DNA of 64,000 bases from an uncultured Draconibacterium sp. (GTDB lineage: Bacteria; Bacteroidota; Bacteroidia; Bacteroidales; Prolixibacteraceae), in assembly GCF_963677575.1 (NCBI RefSeq), contig NZ_OY782038.1:2917501-2981500 (forward strand), written 5' to 3'. Each line of letters starts with the position of its first letter. Position 1 is the stretch's first letter. A program made the position numbers and the translations under genes. Under the pieces are notes generated by a model. The model had not been told where the DNA came from, searched no databases, and saw only the letters and a program-made list of their open reading frames with translations. Below, piece after piece: positions 19,355-28,226 of the stretch.

Positions 19355-19957
19355 ATGAGAAAAATCGTTTTCTACCTGGTACTAGCCACTCTTTTTTTTA
19401 CAGCTTGCAAAAACAACCCAAATTTTGAGATTAGCGGCCAGGTTCCTGACAAAACGCTGGACGGAGAATGGCTTTACCTGGTACCAATGGTAAATGCACC
19501 TGTTGAGCGGGTTGATTCCACTCAGTTAACAAACGGGCATTTTTCCTTTAAAGGCGATGTTAAAACACCCGAAATTTTTATTATCCGTGCACGTCCTCTT
19601 ATTCGTCTTTCGTTACAAGAGCTACTGGTAGTTAAAGAACCAGGCACCATTCATGCAATTTTAGGTAAAAACAGCCAGGTTACCGGAACAGCCTTAAACG
19701 ACAGTTTACAAAGCTGGAAAATACAAAAGGAGATTATCGACAACAAAATGTTGTTATTGCAACAAAACCTAAAGAATGCTGATGATGACAATCAAACGAA
19801 ACTTCATTCAGAATTAGAGAAACTCCGTACCGAACGCGCCAACTACAGCTTTCAATTTGTAAAAAACAACCAAAACAATGTAGTTGGCAAAATGGTAGCC
19901 CGAATTATGAAAGGTGCTTTTTCTGCCGAACAAAGGAAAGAACTGGGCATTGAATAA
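19355..19957 (+). CDS. DUF4369-type lipoprotein
   Basis: A 200-aa lipoprotein (lipobox FTACKN, Cys 18). Residues 22-115 match the beta-rich DUF4369 pattern (FEISGQVPD, GEWLYLVPM, RVDSTQLTNGHFSFKG), often found at the N-terminus of membrane-anchored thioredoxin-like proteins in Bacteroidota. Here no thioredoxin domain follows. The C-terminal half is instead a charged helical stretch (KIQKEIIDNKMLLLQQNLK) and ends near KELGIE. It heads the seven-gene operon, three bases before the first DUF6057 gene. Its role there is unknown. Confidence 0.75.
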   Translation: MRKIVFYLVLATLFFTACKNNPNFEISGQVPDKTLDGEWLYLVPMVNAPVERVDSTQLTNGHFSFKGDVKTPEIFIIRARPLIRLSLQELLVVKEPGTIHAILGKNSQVTGTALNDSLQSWKIQKEIIDNKMLLLQQNLKNADDDNQTKLHSELEKLRTERANYSFQFVKNNQNNVVGKMVARIMKGAFSAEQRKELGIE

Positions 19958-19960
19958 CAA

Positions 19961-21694
19961 ATGAAACGAACTGAAGCGCTACAGAAAATCCTTATCCCTC
20001 TTGCGATCGCGGTCGTAACCTTTCTGTTTTTTCAGTTTCTGTATTCTTACCACCTCTTTTTTAAGGAACAACTACAACTCTTTTTATTCACTCCCGATTA
20101 CCTTTTATCTTATTTTCAAAAACCAGCTGGTTTAGCCCGTTTAGCTGGCGACTTTTTTACGCAGTTTTTTTACTTGCGCGGCGGTGGTCCGTTGGTTTTA
20201 GCAGTTGTATTTACTGTAGAATGGATCTTATTACAATGTGTGCTAAAACGCATATTCTCGATAAAAACTTCCGGATGGTTGGCTTTGTTGCCACTTGCTG
20301 CCGATTTTGTTTCACACCTGTCACTCGCCTACCCATTAGCAAATTCAATGGGTTTGGCTCTTGTCATCACATTCTTTTTACTGATTGACAGGATTAACAA
20401 CAAAGCAGTAAACAGCCTCCTTATTTTTGTACTCTCTTTTGCCGGACACTATTTATTCGGAAGCCCGGCTTTCGCACTTCCATTCTTAATTCTTTTTAGT
20501 AAACGTTTTTACCAACCAGTTATCACAGCAGCAATTTCGCTACTATTCCTTGTTATCATACCATCTGTTTTTCGGACTGACTATCTGTTGCCGCTCACTA
20601 CAACTTATCTTTTCCCGGTAACTTCGTGGAAAGGAATTTTACCCCCGGCAATTCTTATTCTCTCACTACTAATTTCGAAACTTATTGCTCCCGTAAAAAG
20701 TTTTCAGTTGGGCTTTGCAACAACTGCTATTGTTTTTGTTGCGATAATTACATTTTTTGGCTTCCGGTTAAACGCAAACCAAAACCTTGAAAAAATATTG
20801 GCTCTCGATAGCGAAACGTATTTTGGAAACAATACAAAAGTTATAGAACTGGCAACAAAGAATAGGTTCGAAAACCGATTTGCCACATACTACACCAACA
20901 TGGCGCTGGCAAAAACAGGACAACTTTCCAATCGTTTACTGGAATTTTATCAACCATCGTTTTACGGATTGATTTTGCCTGTTTCGCAAAACGAACACTG
21001 GCAAACCATTCTTTTTAGCAACGAGTTTTTTTACCTCGTTGGAGATATGAACCTGGCACAACACTCGGCCATGCTAGGAAATACATTCTCACCATACAAC
21101 CGTAGTTCGCGCATGATGAAACGCCTGGCTGAAATTAATATGGTTAATGAAGATTATGCCGGAGCTGAAAAATATTTGCGCATGCTCGATAAAACCCTGT
21201 TTCACAAAAAATGGGCAGAAAAACGACTTGCTGAAAATAATGCCTTGTCGAACCCCGGGTGGCTCTTGGAAAAACGAAGCCAAATTGCCAAAACCGATAC
21301 GATTCGCAACGGATCGGAGTATTTAAAATCGCTGGAATTTCTCGTTGAACAAAATCCACAAAATAAAATAGCACTGGATTATCTGCTTTGTTATCACCTG
21401 CTTAATAAAGATCTGGAAGCATTCAATACTGCTTACGACCGATTTGCACTTCCATATTTTAACAGCGTACCAAAAGTTTACAGCGAAGCATTGCTAATCA
21501 TTCTTTTCAGAGAAAATGCGTCGGAAGAAACCTTACAACAATACAAAATTCAGCAGTCTCAAATTCGTGATTTTACAAAATATACAAGTAGATTTGAAGC
21601 TGCTAACGGAAAAGGAGAGGCATTAAAAGAAAGTTTCGGAACCAGTTACTGGTTTTATTATCATTTTGCCACCATGCAGGAAAAAGAAAAATGA
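19961..21694 (+). CDS. DUF6057-type polytopic membrane protein, copy 1
   Basis: The 577-aa product has about nine to ten hydrophobic helices in residues 10-285, then a soluble, probably TPR-like helical domain (about 290-577, with NMVNEDYAGAEKYLRML). Between helix 1 and 2 lies a conserved loop with KEQLQLFLFTPDYL (E36/Q37) and GDFFTQFF (63-70). The C-terminus contains FGTSYWFYYHF. These blocks recur in the two other copies at 23173 and 26430. I place it with DUF6057 proteins, which have no known function. A many-helix N-terminus with an acidic first loop is reminiscent of GT-C glycosyltransferases, but that is speculation. It overlaps the following propeller gene by four bases (ATGA). Confidence 0.75.
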   Translation: MKRTEALQKILIPLAIAVVTFLFFQFLYSYHLFFKEQLQLFLFTPDYLLSYFQKPAGLARLAGDFFTQFFYLRGGGPLVLAVVFTVEWILLQCVLKRIFSIKTSGWLALLPLAADFVSHLSLAYPLANSMGLALVITFFLLIDRINNKAVNSLLIFVLSFAGHYLFGSPAFALPFLILFSKRFYQPVITAAISLLFLVIIPSVFRTDYLLPLTTTYLFPVTSWKGILPPAILILSLLISKLIAPVKSFQLGFATTAIVFVAIITFFGFRLNANQNLEKILALDSETYFGNNTKVIELATKNRFENRFATYYTNMALAKTGQLSNRLLEFYQPSFYGLILPVSQNEHWQTILFSNEFFYLVGDMNLAQHSAMLGNTFSPYNRSSRMMKRLAEINMVNEDYAGAEKYLRMLDKTLFHKKWAEKRLAENNALSNPGWLLEKRSQIAKTDTIRNGSEYLKSLEFLVEQNPQNKIALDYLLCYHLLNKDLEAFNTAYDRFALPYFNSVPKVYSEALLIILFRENASEETLQQYKIQQSQIRDFTKYTSRFEAANGKGEALKESFGTSYWFYYHFATMQEKEK

Positions 21695-23142
21695 AGCTAA
21701 AAATAGTAACATATTGTTTCGTATTATTTGCATTTCTGAGTGCCTGTAACAACACGCCCGAAAATGTGCAGCAAAGTCCCGAATATCCAAACATCTACCC
21801 TGATTACATTGATGTAACTATTCCAAAAAACATTGCTCCCTTAAATTTTCTTTTACGCGATTCCGTTGAAAAAACAATCGTTACATTTGAAGGGAAAGAT
21901 TCGAAAATATCTATTCACAGAAACGATAAAATTCACATCCCGGAAAGGAAATGGCACGATTTGCTTTCGTCGGGCGAACAAACAATTACGGTTACCGTAA
22001 CTTGTCTGAAAGATGAAAAATGGATTCAATACAAACCTTTTTTTTGGTGGGTAAAATCGGATAAAATTGATGGGTTTTTAAGCTACCGCTTAATTGAGCC
22101 GGGCTACGAAGTTTGGAACAAAATTCAGCTAGTTGAACGAAATATACAAACGTTTGACGAGCGCGTTTTGGCCGATAACAACCTTACTAAAGGCAGCTGT
22201 ATGAATTGCCATATTTACGGCAACCAGAATCCCAATTTATCGATGTTTCATTTACGCGGTGCAAATGGCGGAACCATTCTGAACCGAAACGGAGAACTAC
22301 GCAAAATAAATACCCGAAACGATGAAATGATTGCCAATGCCACGTATGGAAATATCCATCCTTCGGGACGTTACGGAGTGTTTTCATCAAACAAAGTAAT
22401 TCCCGAATTTCATACTTACCGCAGCGAGCGTCTTGAAGTTTACGATAAGGCATCGGATCTGATTGTAATTGATTTTGACAAAAACAAAGTAAGTACCCAA
22501 CCTTTTTTAAGTGATACAACCGCTTTTGAAACCTTTCCGGTTTTTTCTGCCGATGGAAAATCAATTTATTACTGCACGGCTCCTTACAAACTGGTCCCTG
22601 ACAGTATCCGGTCGCTGCGTTACAGTATTTATCGTGTAGCTTTTAATCCGGCAACCGGAGAACTGGGAACGAAAGCCGATACCATTTGGAATGCCGATAA
22701 ACACAACGGATCAGTAAGTCATTTAAAAACTTCGCCCAATGGCAAATACCTGCTTTTTACCGTTGCTGATTACGGAACTTTCCCAATCTGGCACCGCGAA
22801 GCCGAACTGCAAATGATTAATCTGGAAAGCGGAGAGATCGATAAAATGGAAAATGTGAACGGCCCAAATTCCGACACTTATCATAGCTGGTCGTCGAACA
22901 GCCGGTGGTTTGTTTTTGCCAGTAAACGCGATAATGGAATTTACGGCAAACCCTACTTTTCGTATGTCGATGAAAACGGAAAGACACACAAACCATTTGT
23001 GCTACCGCAGAAAGATCCGGCAAAATATGATTTCATGCTAAAATCGTTCAATATTCCCGAGCTATCAACAGGGCAGGTTCCTTTTGACGCCATCGACATT
23101 GAAAAAATATATAAAGACACATTAACAGAACGCGTTCAGTGA
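21691..23142 (+). CDS. Beta-propeller lipoprotein with one CxxCH heme motif, copy 1
   Basis: A 483-aa lipoprotein (lipobox LSACNN, Cys 19). A beta-sandwich-like region (about 33-140, IYPDYIDVTIPKNIAPLNF) is followed by SCMNCH (C170, C173, H174), the c-type heme attachment signature. After it come TolB/PD40-like propeller blades (FPVFSADGKSIYYC, TSPNGKYLLFTV, YHSWSSNSRWFVFASKR). HLRGANGGTIL just after the CxxCH could supply a distal heme ligand. It would lie in the periplasm or at the cell surface, bound to the outer membrane. Translational coupling to DUF6057 copy 1 suggests a joint function. Heme attachment is predicted, not shown. Confidence 0.8.
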   Translation: MKLKIVTYCFVLFAFLSACNNTPENVQQSPEYPNIYPDYIDVTIPKNIAPLNFLLRDSVEKTIVTFEGKDSKISIHRNDKIHIPERKWHDLLSSGEQTITVTVTCLKDEKWIQYKPFFWWVKSDKIDGFLSYRLIEPGYEVWNKIQLVERNIQTFDERVLADNNLTKGSCMNCHIYGNQNPNLSMFHLRGANGGTILNRNGELRKINTRNDEMIANATYGNIHPSGRYGVFSSNKVIPEFHTYRSERLEVYDKASDLIVIDFDKNKVSTQPFLSDTTAFETFPVFSADGKSIYYCTAPYKLVPDSIRSLRYSIYRVAFNPATGELGTKADTIWNADKHNGSVSHLKTSPNGKYLLFTVADYGTFPIWHREAELQMINLESGEIDKMENVNGPNSDTYHSWSSNSRWFVFASKRDNGIYGKPYFSYVDENGKTHKPFVLPQKDPAKYDFMLKSFNIPELSTGQVPFDAIDIEKIYKDTLTERVQ

Positions 23143-23172
23143 GCCCGGCTCGCGAACAAAGTAGCTATAAAC

Positions 23173-24951
23173 ATGAAGCAAAATATATTCTCAAAAATAA
23201 TTAGCGTCGACACCCTCCTCTCGCTGGTATTTGGCGTTGCCGTATTTGTATTTTTTGGCTTTTATTATTCCTACCATCTTAACTACCAGGAACAGTTTCA
23301 GCTCTTTCTGTTTACGCCTCAATACTTACTCGATTTTGCAAATCATCCGGGTGGAATAAGCGATTATATAGGTAACTTTTTCACACAATTCTTCTTTTAC
23401 TCGAAAATTGGGGCTCTAACACTTGCAGCTTTACTGGTGATTTTGCAACGAATTATTTTAGCTACTTCACTAAAATTAAGGGTAGCAAAACATTGGATGC
23501 CATTAACATTTATTCCATCGATACTATACTGGAACCTGCTTTGCGATGAAAATTATATGCTGGGCGGCTTAATTGCAATGCTGTTACTAGCACTTTTCTG
23601 TTTTATTTTCCTTCAGTTAAAACCGGGTAACACGCAACGCATTGCAGGAATTTTACTGCTTATAGTTTTATACTGGTCGGCCGGTGGAGTTTTTATTTTG
23701 CTCACACTTTTTATGCTGGCCTCGAAATTTACAGGGAAGAGCAAAATTGGCAAAAACGATCTTCTTTTTGCTGTAAGTTTAATGCTAATTACCTTGGTTC
23801 TTCCCTACCTTGCAAAACTGATCGTATTGCAATTCCCAATGCAAAAATTCTGGGTCGGCGTAAATTATTTTCGTTTTCCGGTTAATATTCCTGTCACTAT
23901 TATTACAGTTGCTTTGCTAATTTTTACAATACCATTTCTGCTGTGGCTAGTTTCAAAAATCACCATAAAAAAGGCAGGAGTAATCCTTGTAACACTCACT
24001 ATTTTAATCAGTGCAGTAAGCTTTGGTTTTATTCGTAATTCTGCCGATTTCTCGAAAGAAGAAGTGATGGCTTACGATTTTCAAATACGCATGCGAAGAT
24101 GGGATAAGGCGATTGCTATGGCTGATAAAAAAACGCCCAAAGGGCCACTATCTGTAACCTGTTTAAACCTGGCTTTGGCACAAAAAGGGCAGCTGGGCGA
24201 AAGAATGTTTGAATACTTCCAAAACGGCATGGCTGGTTTAATTCCTGATTTTACACGCGATTTTACAATCCCTCTTATCACCAGCGAAGTCTACTATCAT
24301 TTGGGACTAATAAACACCGCACAACGCTTTGCTTTTGAGGCAATGGAAGCGTTGCCCGATTATCAGAAAAGTGTTCGCTCAATTAAACGTTTGGCAGAAA
24401 CCAATATAATTAACGGCAATTACGAGGTAGCCAAAAAATACCTTCACTTGCTACAAAAAACACTGTACTATAAAAAGTGGGCTACCAACTCGCTCGGGAT
24501 CATTAAAAATGAAGAAGGAGTAGAGCAACACATCGAATGGGGCTGGCTACGGAAAGCACGTATTCAAGAAGATTTTCTGTTTAGTGAACAGGAAAAAACA
24601 AATATGATTGGCCTCTTGTTTATGAACAACCGAAAAAATACGGTTGCTTTCGAATACTTGCTGGCAACAACACTTTTAGATAAAAATCTGAACCTTTTTA
24701 ACCAGTTTTTTCCTTTGTCGAGCTCGGTGAATTACCTGGTAATTCCGAAACACTTTCAGGAAGCATTGTTATATTATTGGTCATCGCAGAATGAAACACC
24801 TCCGGAAAAATTTCCATATCCGATAAGCCGACACATTCTTGATCGTTTCAACAACTATCACAGTATTTACATTAATAATATAAATGCAGAGCCCTTACTC
24901 CGCAATAACTTTAGCAATACGTACTGGTATTATCTGCAGTTTAGAAATTAA
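23173..24951 (+). CDS. DUF6057-type polytopic membrane protein, copy 2
   Basis: A paralogue of the 19961 gene (592 aa) with the same plan: N-terminal helices to about residue 290, then a helical soluble domain. The diagnostic loop reads YQEQFQLFLFTPQYL and GNFFTQFF; the C-terminal block is FSNTYWYYLQF. The soluble domain includes NIINGNYEVAKKYLHLLQKTLYYKKW, matching the same region of copies 1 and 3. It begins 30 bases after propeller copy 1 and ends 11 bases before propeller copy 2. Function unknown. Confidence 0.75.
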   Translation: MKQNIFSKIISVDTLLSLVFGVAVFVFFGFYYSYHLNYQEQFQLFLFTPQYLLDFANHPGGISDYIGNFFTQFFFYSKIGALTLAALLVILQRIILATSLKLRVAKHWMPLTFIPSILYWNLLCDENYMLGGLIAMLLLALFCFIFLQLKPGNTQRIAGILLLIVLYWSAGGVFILLTLFMLASKFTGKSKIGKNDLLFAVSLMLITLVLPYLAKLIVLQFPMQKFWVGVNYFRFPVNIPVTIITVALLIFTIPFLLWLVSKITIKKAGVILVTLTILISAVSFGFIRNSADFSKEEVMAYDFQIRMRRWDKAIAMADKKTPKGPLSVTCLNLALAQKGQLGERMFEYFQNGMAGLIPDFTRDFTIPLITSEVYYHLGLINTAQRFAFEAMEALPDYQKSVRSIKRLAETNIINGNYEVAKKYLHLLQKTLYYKKWATNSLGIIKNEEGVEQHIEWGWLRKARIQEDFLFSEQEKTNMIGLLFMNNRKNTVAFEYLLATTLLDKNLNLFNQFFPLSSSVNYLVIPKHFQEALLYYWSSQNETPPEKFPYPISRHILDRFNNYHSIYINNINAEPLLRNNFSNTYWYYLQFRN

Positions 24952-24962
24952 AACAAACGAGT

Positions 24963-26426
24963 ATGTTAAAATACATTTATATAATTCTTACCGGACTGGC
25001 AATTGTCCTTTTCTCCTGCAAGCCGGAAATAAAACCGGATACAATCAAAGATGAATTGCCCATAATATTTCCCGATTACTGCAATGTAACAGTTCCGGCA
25101 AGTATTGCCCCACTTAACTTTCGTATGAAAGAAGAAGTTGGCGGAATAGCTGCAACTTTGAAAGGTGCAAATGGTGATGAAATTAAAGTTTCCGGCAAAA
25201 CACATATTGAATTTCCGACAAAAAAATGGACAAAGTTGCTAGGCGCAAATATTGGAAAAGAAATTTTGGTTACGGTTTCGGCAAAAACAAATAATAAATG
25301 GGTGGAATATTCGCCATACAAAATTTTTATTAGCACCGATCCCATCGATCATGGTCTGGCCTATCGCCTGATTGCTCCCGGTTACGAAGTATGGAGCAAA
25401 ATGGGCATTTACCAGCGTGAACTGGCTTCGTACGATCAGGACGCAATTATAGAAAATACGCTGATTACAGGCAGCTGTGTAAATTGTCACTCTTTTAGGC
25501 TTACTGATGCAAATGATATGAGTTTGCACATCCGTGGAAAAAAAGGAGGTACCATTTTAAAAACTGATAACGAAGTGAAACTGCTGAATACAAAAACGCC
25601 AAAAACCATTTCGAATTTTGTGTACCCGTTTTGGCACCCGAGTGGCGACTACCTTGCTTATTCGGTGAATAATATCCGCCAGGTTTTTCACGAAACCAAA
25701 GACAAACGCGTTGAAGTGATTGATTCAGAATCGGACCTGATTGTTTACGATGTGAATAACAACGAAACGCTGTATTGCGACAATATAATGACTAAAGATC
25801 ATTTCGAAACTTTCCCGTCGTTTTCGCCCGATGGAAAGAAACTGTATTTCTGTGCAGCCGACGCTAAACAAATGCCAATGCAATACAAAGACGTTCGTTA
25901 CAACCTTTGCAGCATTGATTTTGATCCACAAACCGGAACTTTTGGCAACGTGGTTGATACGCTTTTTAATGCAGCAGCTATCGAAAAAAGTATCACTTTC
26001 CCGCGTCCTTCTCCCGATGGAAAATACATCATGTTTACCCTGGTAGATTACGGTAATTTTTCGATTTGGCACCCGGAAGCCGACCTGTATTTATACGATG
26101 TGGCAAGTGGCGAAACCCAACCTCTTGAAATGGCCAACAGCAACGATACAGAAAGTTATCATTCGTGGTCGTCAAACTCGCGATGGTTTGTATTTAGCAG
26201 CCGCCGAATTAATGGGTTGTACACCCGCCCGTATATTTCTCATATCGATAAAAACGGGAAAGAGAGTAAACCATTCTTATTGCCGCAGAAAAATCCGGGT
26301 TACTATGAAAATCTTCTATTTTCCTACAACATTCCTGAGTTTATAAACAAGAAAGTAGATCTGGATGTGCGCACAGTTGAATATCTGGCCAATACCAAAG
26401 GAACGAATGTTGAACAACGCGAATAA
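24963..26426 (+). CDS. Beta-propeller lipoprotein with one CxxCH heme motif, copy 2
   Basis: 487 aa with a lipoprotein signal (FSCKPE). IIFPDYCNVTVPASIAPLNF parallels copies 1 and 3. The heme signature SCVNCH has C172, C175 and H176, followed by MSLHIRGKKGGTIL. Propeller motifs include FWHPSGDYLAYSVN, FPSFSPDGKKLYFC and YHSWSSNSRWFVFSSRR. The spacing from N-terminus to heme motif is within three residues of the other copies, so the architecture is strictly kept. It is followed after three bases by DUF6057 copy 3. Confidence 0.8.
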   Translation: MLKYIYIILTGLAIVLFSCKPEIKPDTIKDELPIIFPDYCNVTVPASIAPLNFRMKEEVGGIAATLKGANGDEIKVSGKTHIEFPTKKWTKLLGANIGKEILVTVSAKTNNKWVEYSPYKIFISTDPIDHGLAYRLIAPGYEVWSKMGIYQRELASYDQDAIIENTLITGSCVNCHSFRLTDANDMSLHIRGKKGGTILKTDNEVKLLNTKTPKTISNFVYPFWHPSGDYLAYSVNNIRQVFHETKDKRVEVIDSESDLIVYDVNNNETLYCDNIMTKDHFETFPSFSPDGKKLYFCAADAKQMPMQYKDVRYNLCSIDFDPQTGTFGNVVDTLFNAAAIEKSITFPRPSPDGKYIMFTLVDYGNFSIWHPEADLYLYDVASGETQPLEMANSNDTESYHSWSSNSRWFVFSSRRINGLYTRPYISHIDKNGKESKPFLLPQKNPGYYENLLFSYNIPEFINKKVDLDVRTVEYLANTKGTNVEQRE

Positions 26427-26429
26427 GCA

Positions 26430-28226
26430 ATGAAGGATATAAAAGACAAATATATTATCCGAATCTGGAACGGGCTGTTTTTTATTGCATTGCTGGTATT
26501 TTGGCGGTTCTTTTACGTTCAACACCTTGTGCACATGGAACAAATGCAGCTGTTTCTGTTAAGCTTCGATTATTTAAAAGAGCATTTAGCTGTCCAGGGT
26601 GGATTGGCGATTTATTTGGGCGAGTTTATCACGCAGTTTTTTCTGAATAAATGGATGGCAGCACTATTAACCGCAGGTTTAGCTGTTACTTTAAGTCTTT
26701 TGGTTCAGCGAATTTTCCGGAAGCTATTCAATACAAAATATGTAATGCTCTCGTGGATTCCGGCCATACTTTATACATTTTTACTTTTCAACGATTTATA
26801 CCAGCTCTCGGGGCTTGTAGCTGTAACAATTTCTGTAGGGTTGCTTGTTGCTTACCTTAAAATAAAAGCTTCTCGATATCGAATAATTGCCGGATTTTTA
26901 GTGCTGATACTTTCGTATTGGCTAACCGGAGGTGCCTATTTCATCTTTCTTTTTTCGGTATTAGTCATCGAATTAATTTTGAGTGTAAAAGAAAACGCAT
27001 CGAAAACATCAAACGCCAAAATCCTGCTTCTTTTTGGCTTTCTTATTTTCGGTTTCATTGTTCCTTTATTTTTCCGGCACTTTGTAATTATCGACAATTT
27101 GTTGGAGAGTTACCTGTCGACAGCATTTTATAAAATCAGACTCATATTTCCGTGGCCAATTTATGCTGGTTTTGCAGTGCTGCCGGCAGCAATATTCTAC
27201 CTTGGTTTTGCCCATGAGAAACTACCCGAAAAAATCCGCAAAATTATAAACCTTACTTTTTCGTTAGCGGCTATTCTTTTGTTTTTCGTTGGGTTAGTAG
27301 TACTTCCGAATTTCAGCAAGGAAAAGGAAATACACTATTCGAACCTTGTTTACAACCGGCAATGGGGTAGCATTATTCAGTTATCGGAAGAAGAACAACC
27401 AACAGGAGAACAAGGCAAATTGGCTTTATCGCTGGCCCTTGCACAAAACGGAAATCTCAGCGAACGGTTATTTACTTTCAGCCCAACACCCACCGACTTT
27501 TTTATTCCATTTAATCTTGACGGAATGGCTCCGCTTATTGCCAGCGAGCCCTATTATTATTTGGGATTATCCAACTACTCAAAAATGCTGGCGCTGGAAT
27601 CGATGGAGTCGACACCCGATTCGAAAATGCCGGTTCGGGCCGTAAAACGATTTGCTGAAAATTGCATTATAAGTGGCCAATACAAAGTTGCTGAGCGCTA
27701 TTTGTGGTACCTCGAGCAAACACTGTTTTATCGCCGTTGGGCAACTAATGCCAAACAATTTCTTTACAACGACGAAAAAGTAAATGCTCATCCCGAATGG
27801 GGCAAATTGCGAAGACAGCTTGTTAACGACGATTTTTATTTTCAATACAACCGAATGGATTTGTCGCTGATATCGCTGTTGCGAAGTAACCAGCAAAACA
27901 AAATGGCTTATGAATATTTAATGTGCTGGTACTTGCTGCGTAAAGATTTTGACGAGTTTTTAAAATATCTCCCATTGGTCAATAATTTTGATTACGACGA
28001 AATGCCGCAAGCATTCCAAGAAGCGCTGGCGTATATTTTCACCCTTTACGACGAAGTTCCTGAAGGCCTGAAACAGTTTCCCGTTTCGGCAGAAACTCAA
28101 CAGCAACTCAACCGGTATGCGCAGGCTTTTCAACAAGGTGGCAGCAATAATCCCGCAGAAATGAAAAAGCTTTTTGGAAACACTTACTGGTACTACGTAC
28201 ATTTTACAGAATATGAAGATGAGTAA
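26430..28226 (+). CDS. DUF6057-type polytopic membrane protein, copy 3
   Basis: The longest copy, 598 aa, and more diverged in the first loop (HMEQMQLFLLSFDYL, GEFITQFF) while keeping the EQ-x-QLFL core and the C-terminal FGNTYWYYVHF. Predicted helices fill about residues 10-295; the remainder is soluble and helical (CIISGQYKVAERYLWYLEQT). The last codons overlap the start of propeller copy 3, as in copy 1. Function unknown; the repeated coupling with a CxxCH propeller argues that the two products form a pair. Confidence 0.75.
   Translation: MKDIKDKYIIRIWNGLFFIALLVFWRFFYVQHLVHMEQMQLFLLSFDYLKEHLAVQGGLAIYLGEFITQFFLNKWMAALLTAGLAVTLSLLVQRIFRKLFNTKYVMLSWIPAILYTFLLFNDLYQLSGLVAVTISVGLLVAYLKIKASRYRIIAGFLVLILSYWLTGGAYFIFLFSVLVIELILSVKENASKTSNAKILLLFGFLIFGFIVPLFFRHFVIIDNLLESYLSTAFYKIRLIFPWPIYAGFAVLPAAIFYLGFAHEKLPEKIRKIINLTFSLAAILLFFVGLVVLPNFSKEKEIHYSNLVYNRQWGSIIQLSEEEQPTGEQGKLALSLALAQNGNLSERLFTFSPTPTDFFIPFNLDGMAPLIASEPYYYLGLSNYSKMLALESMESTPDSKMPVRAVKRFAENCIISGQYKVAERYLWYLEQTLFYRRWATNAKQFLYNDEKVNAHPEWGKLRRQLVNDDFYFQYNRMDLSLISLLRSNQQNKMAYEYLMCWYLLRKDFDEFLKYLPLVNNFDYDEMPQAFQEALAYIFTLYDEVPEGLKQFPVSAETQQQLNRYAQAFQQGGSNNPAEMKKLFGNTYWYYVHFTEYEDE

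Noticed and set aside
28174..28212. Upstream start for propeller copy 3
   Set aside because: It lies inside the DUF6057 copy 3 coding region and would place a non-signal segment ahead of a clear lipoprotein signal.
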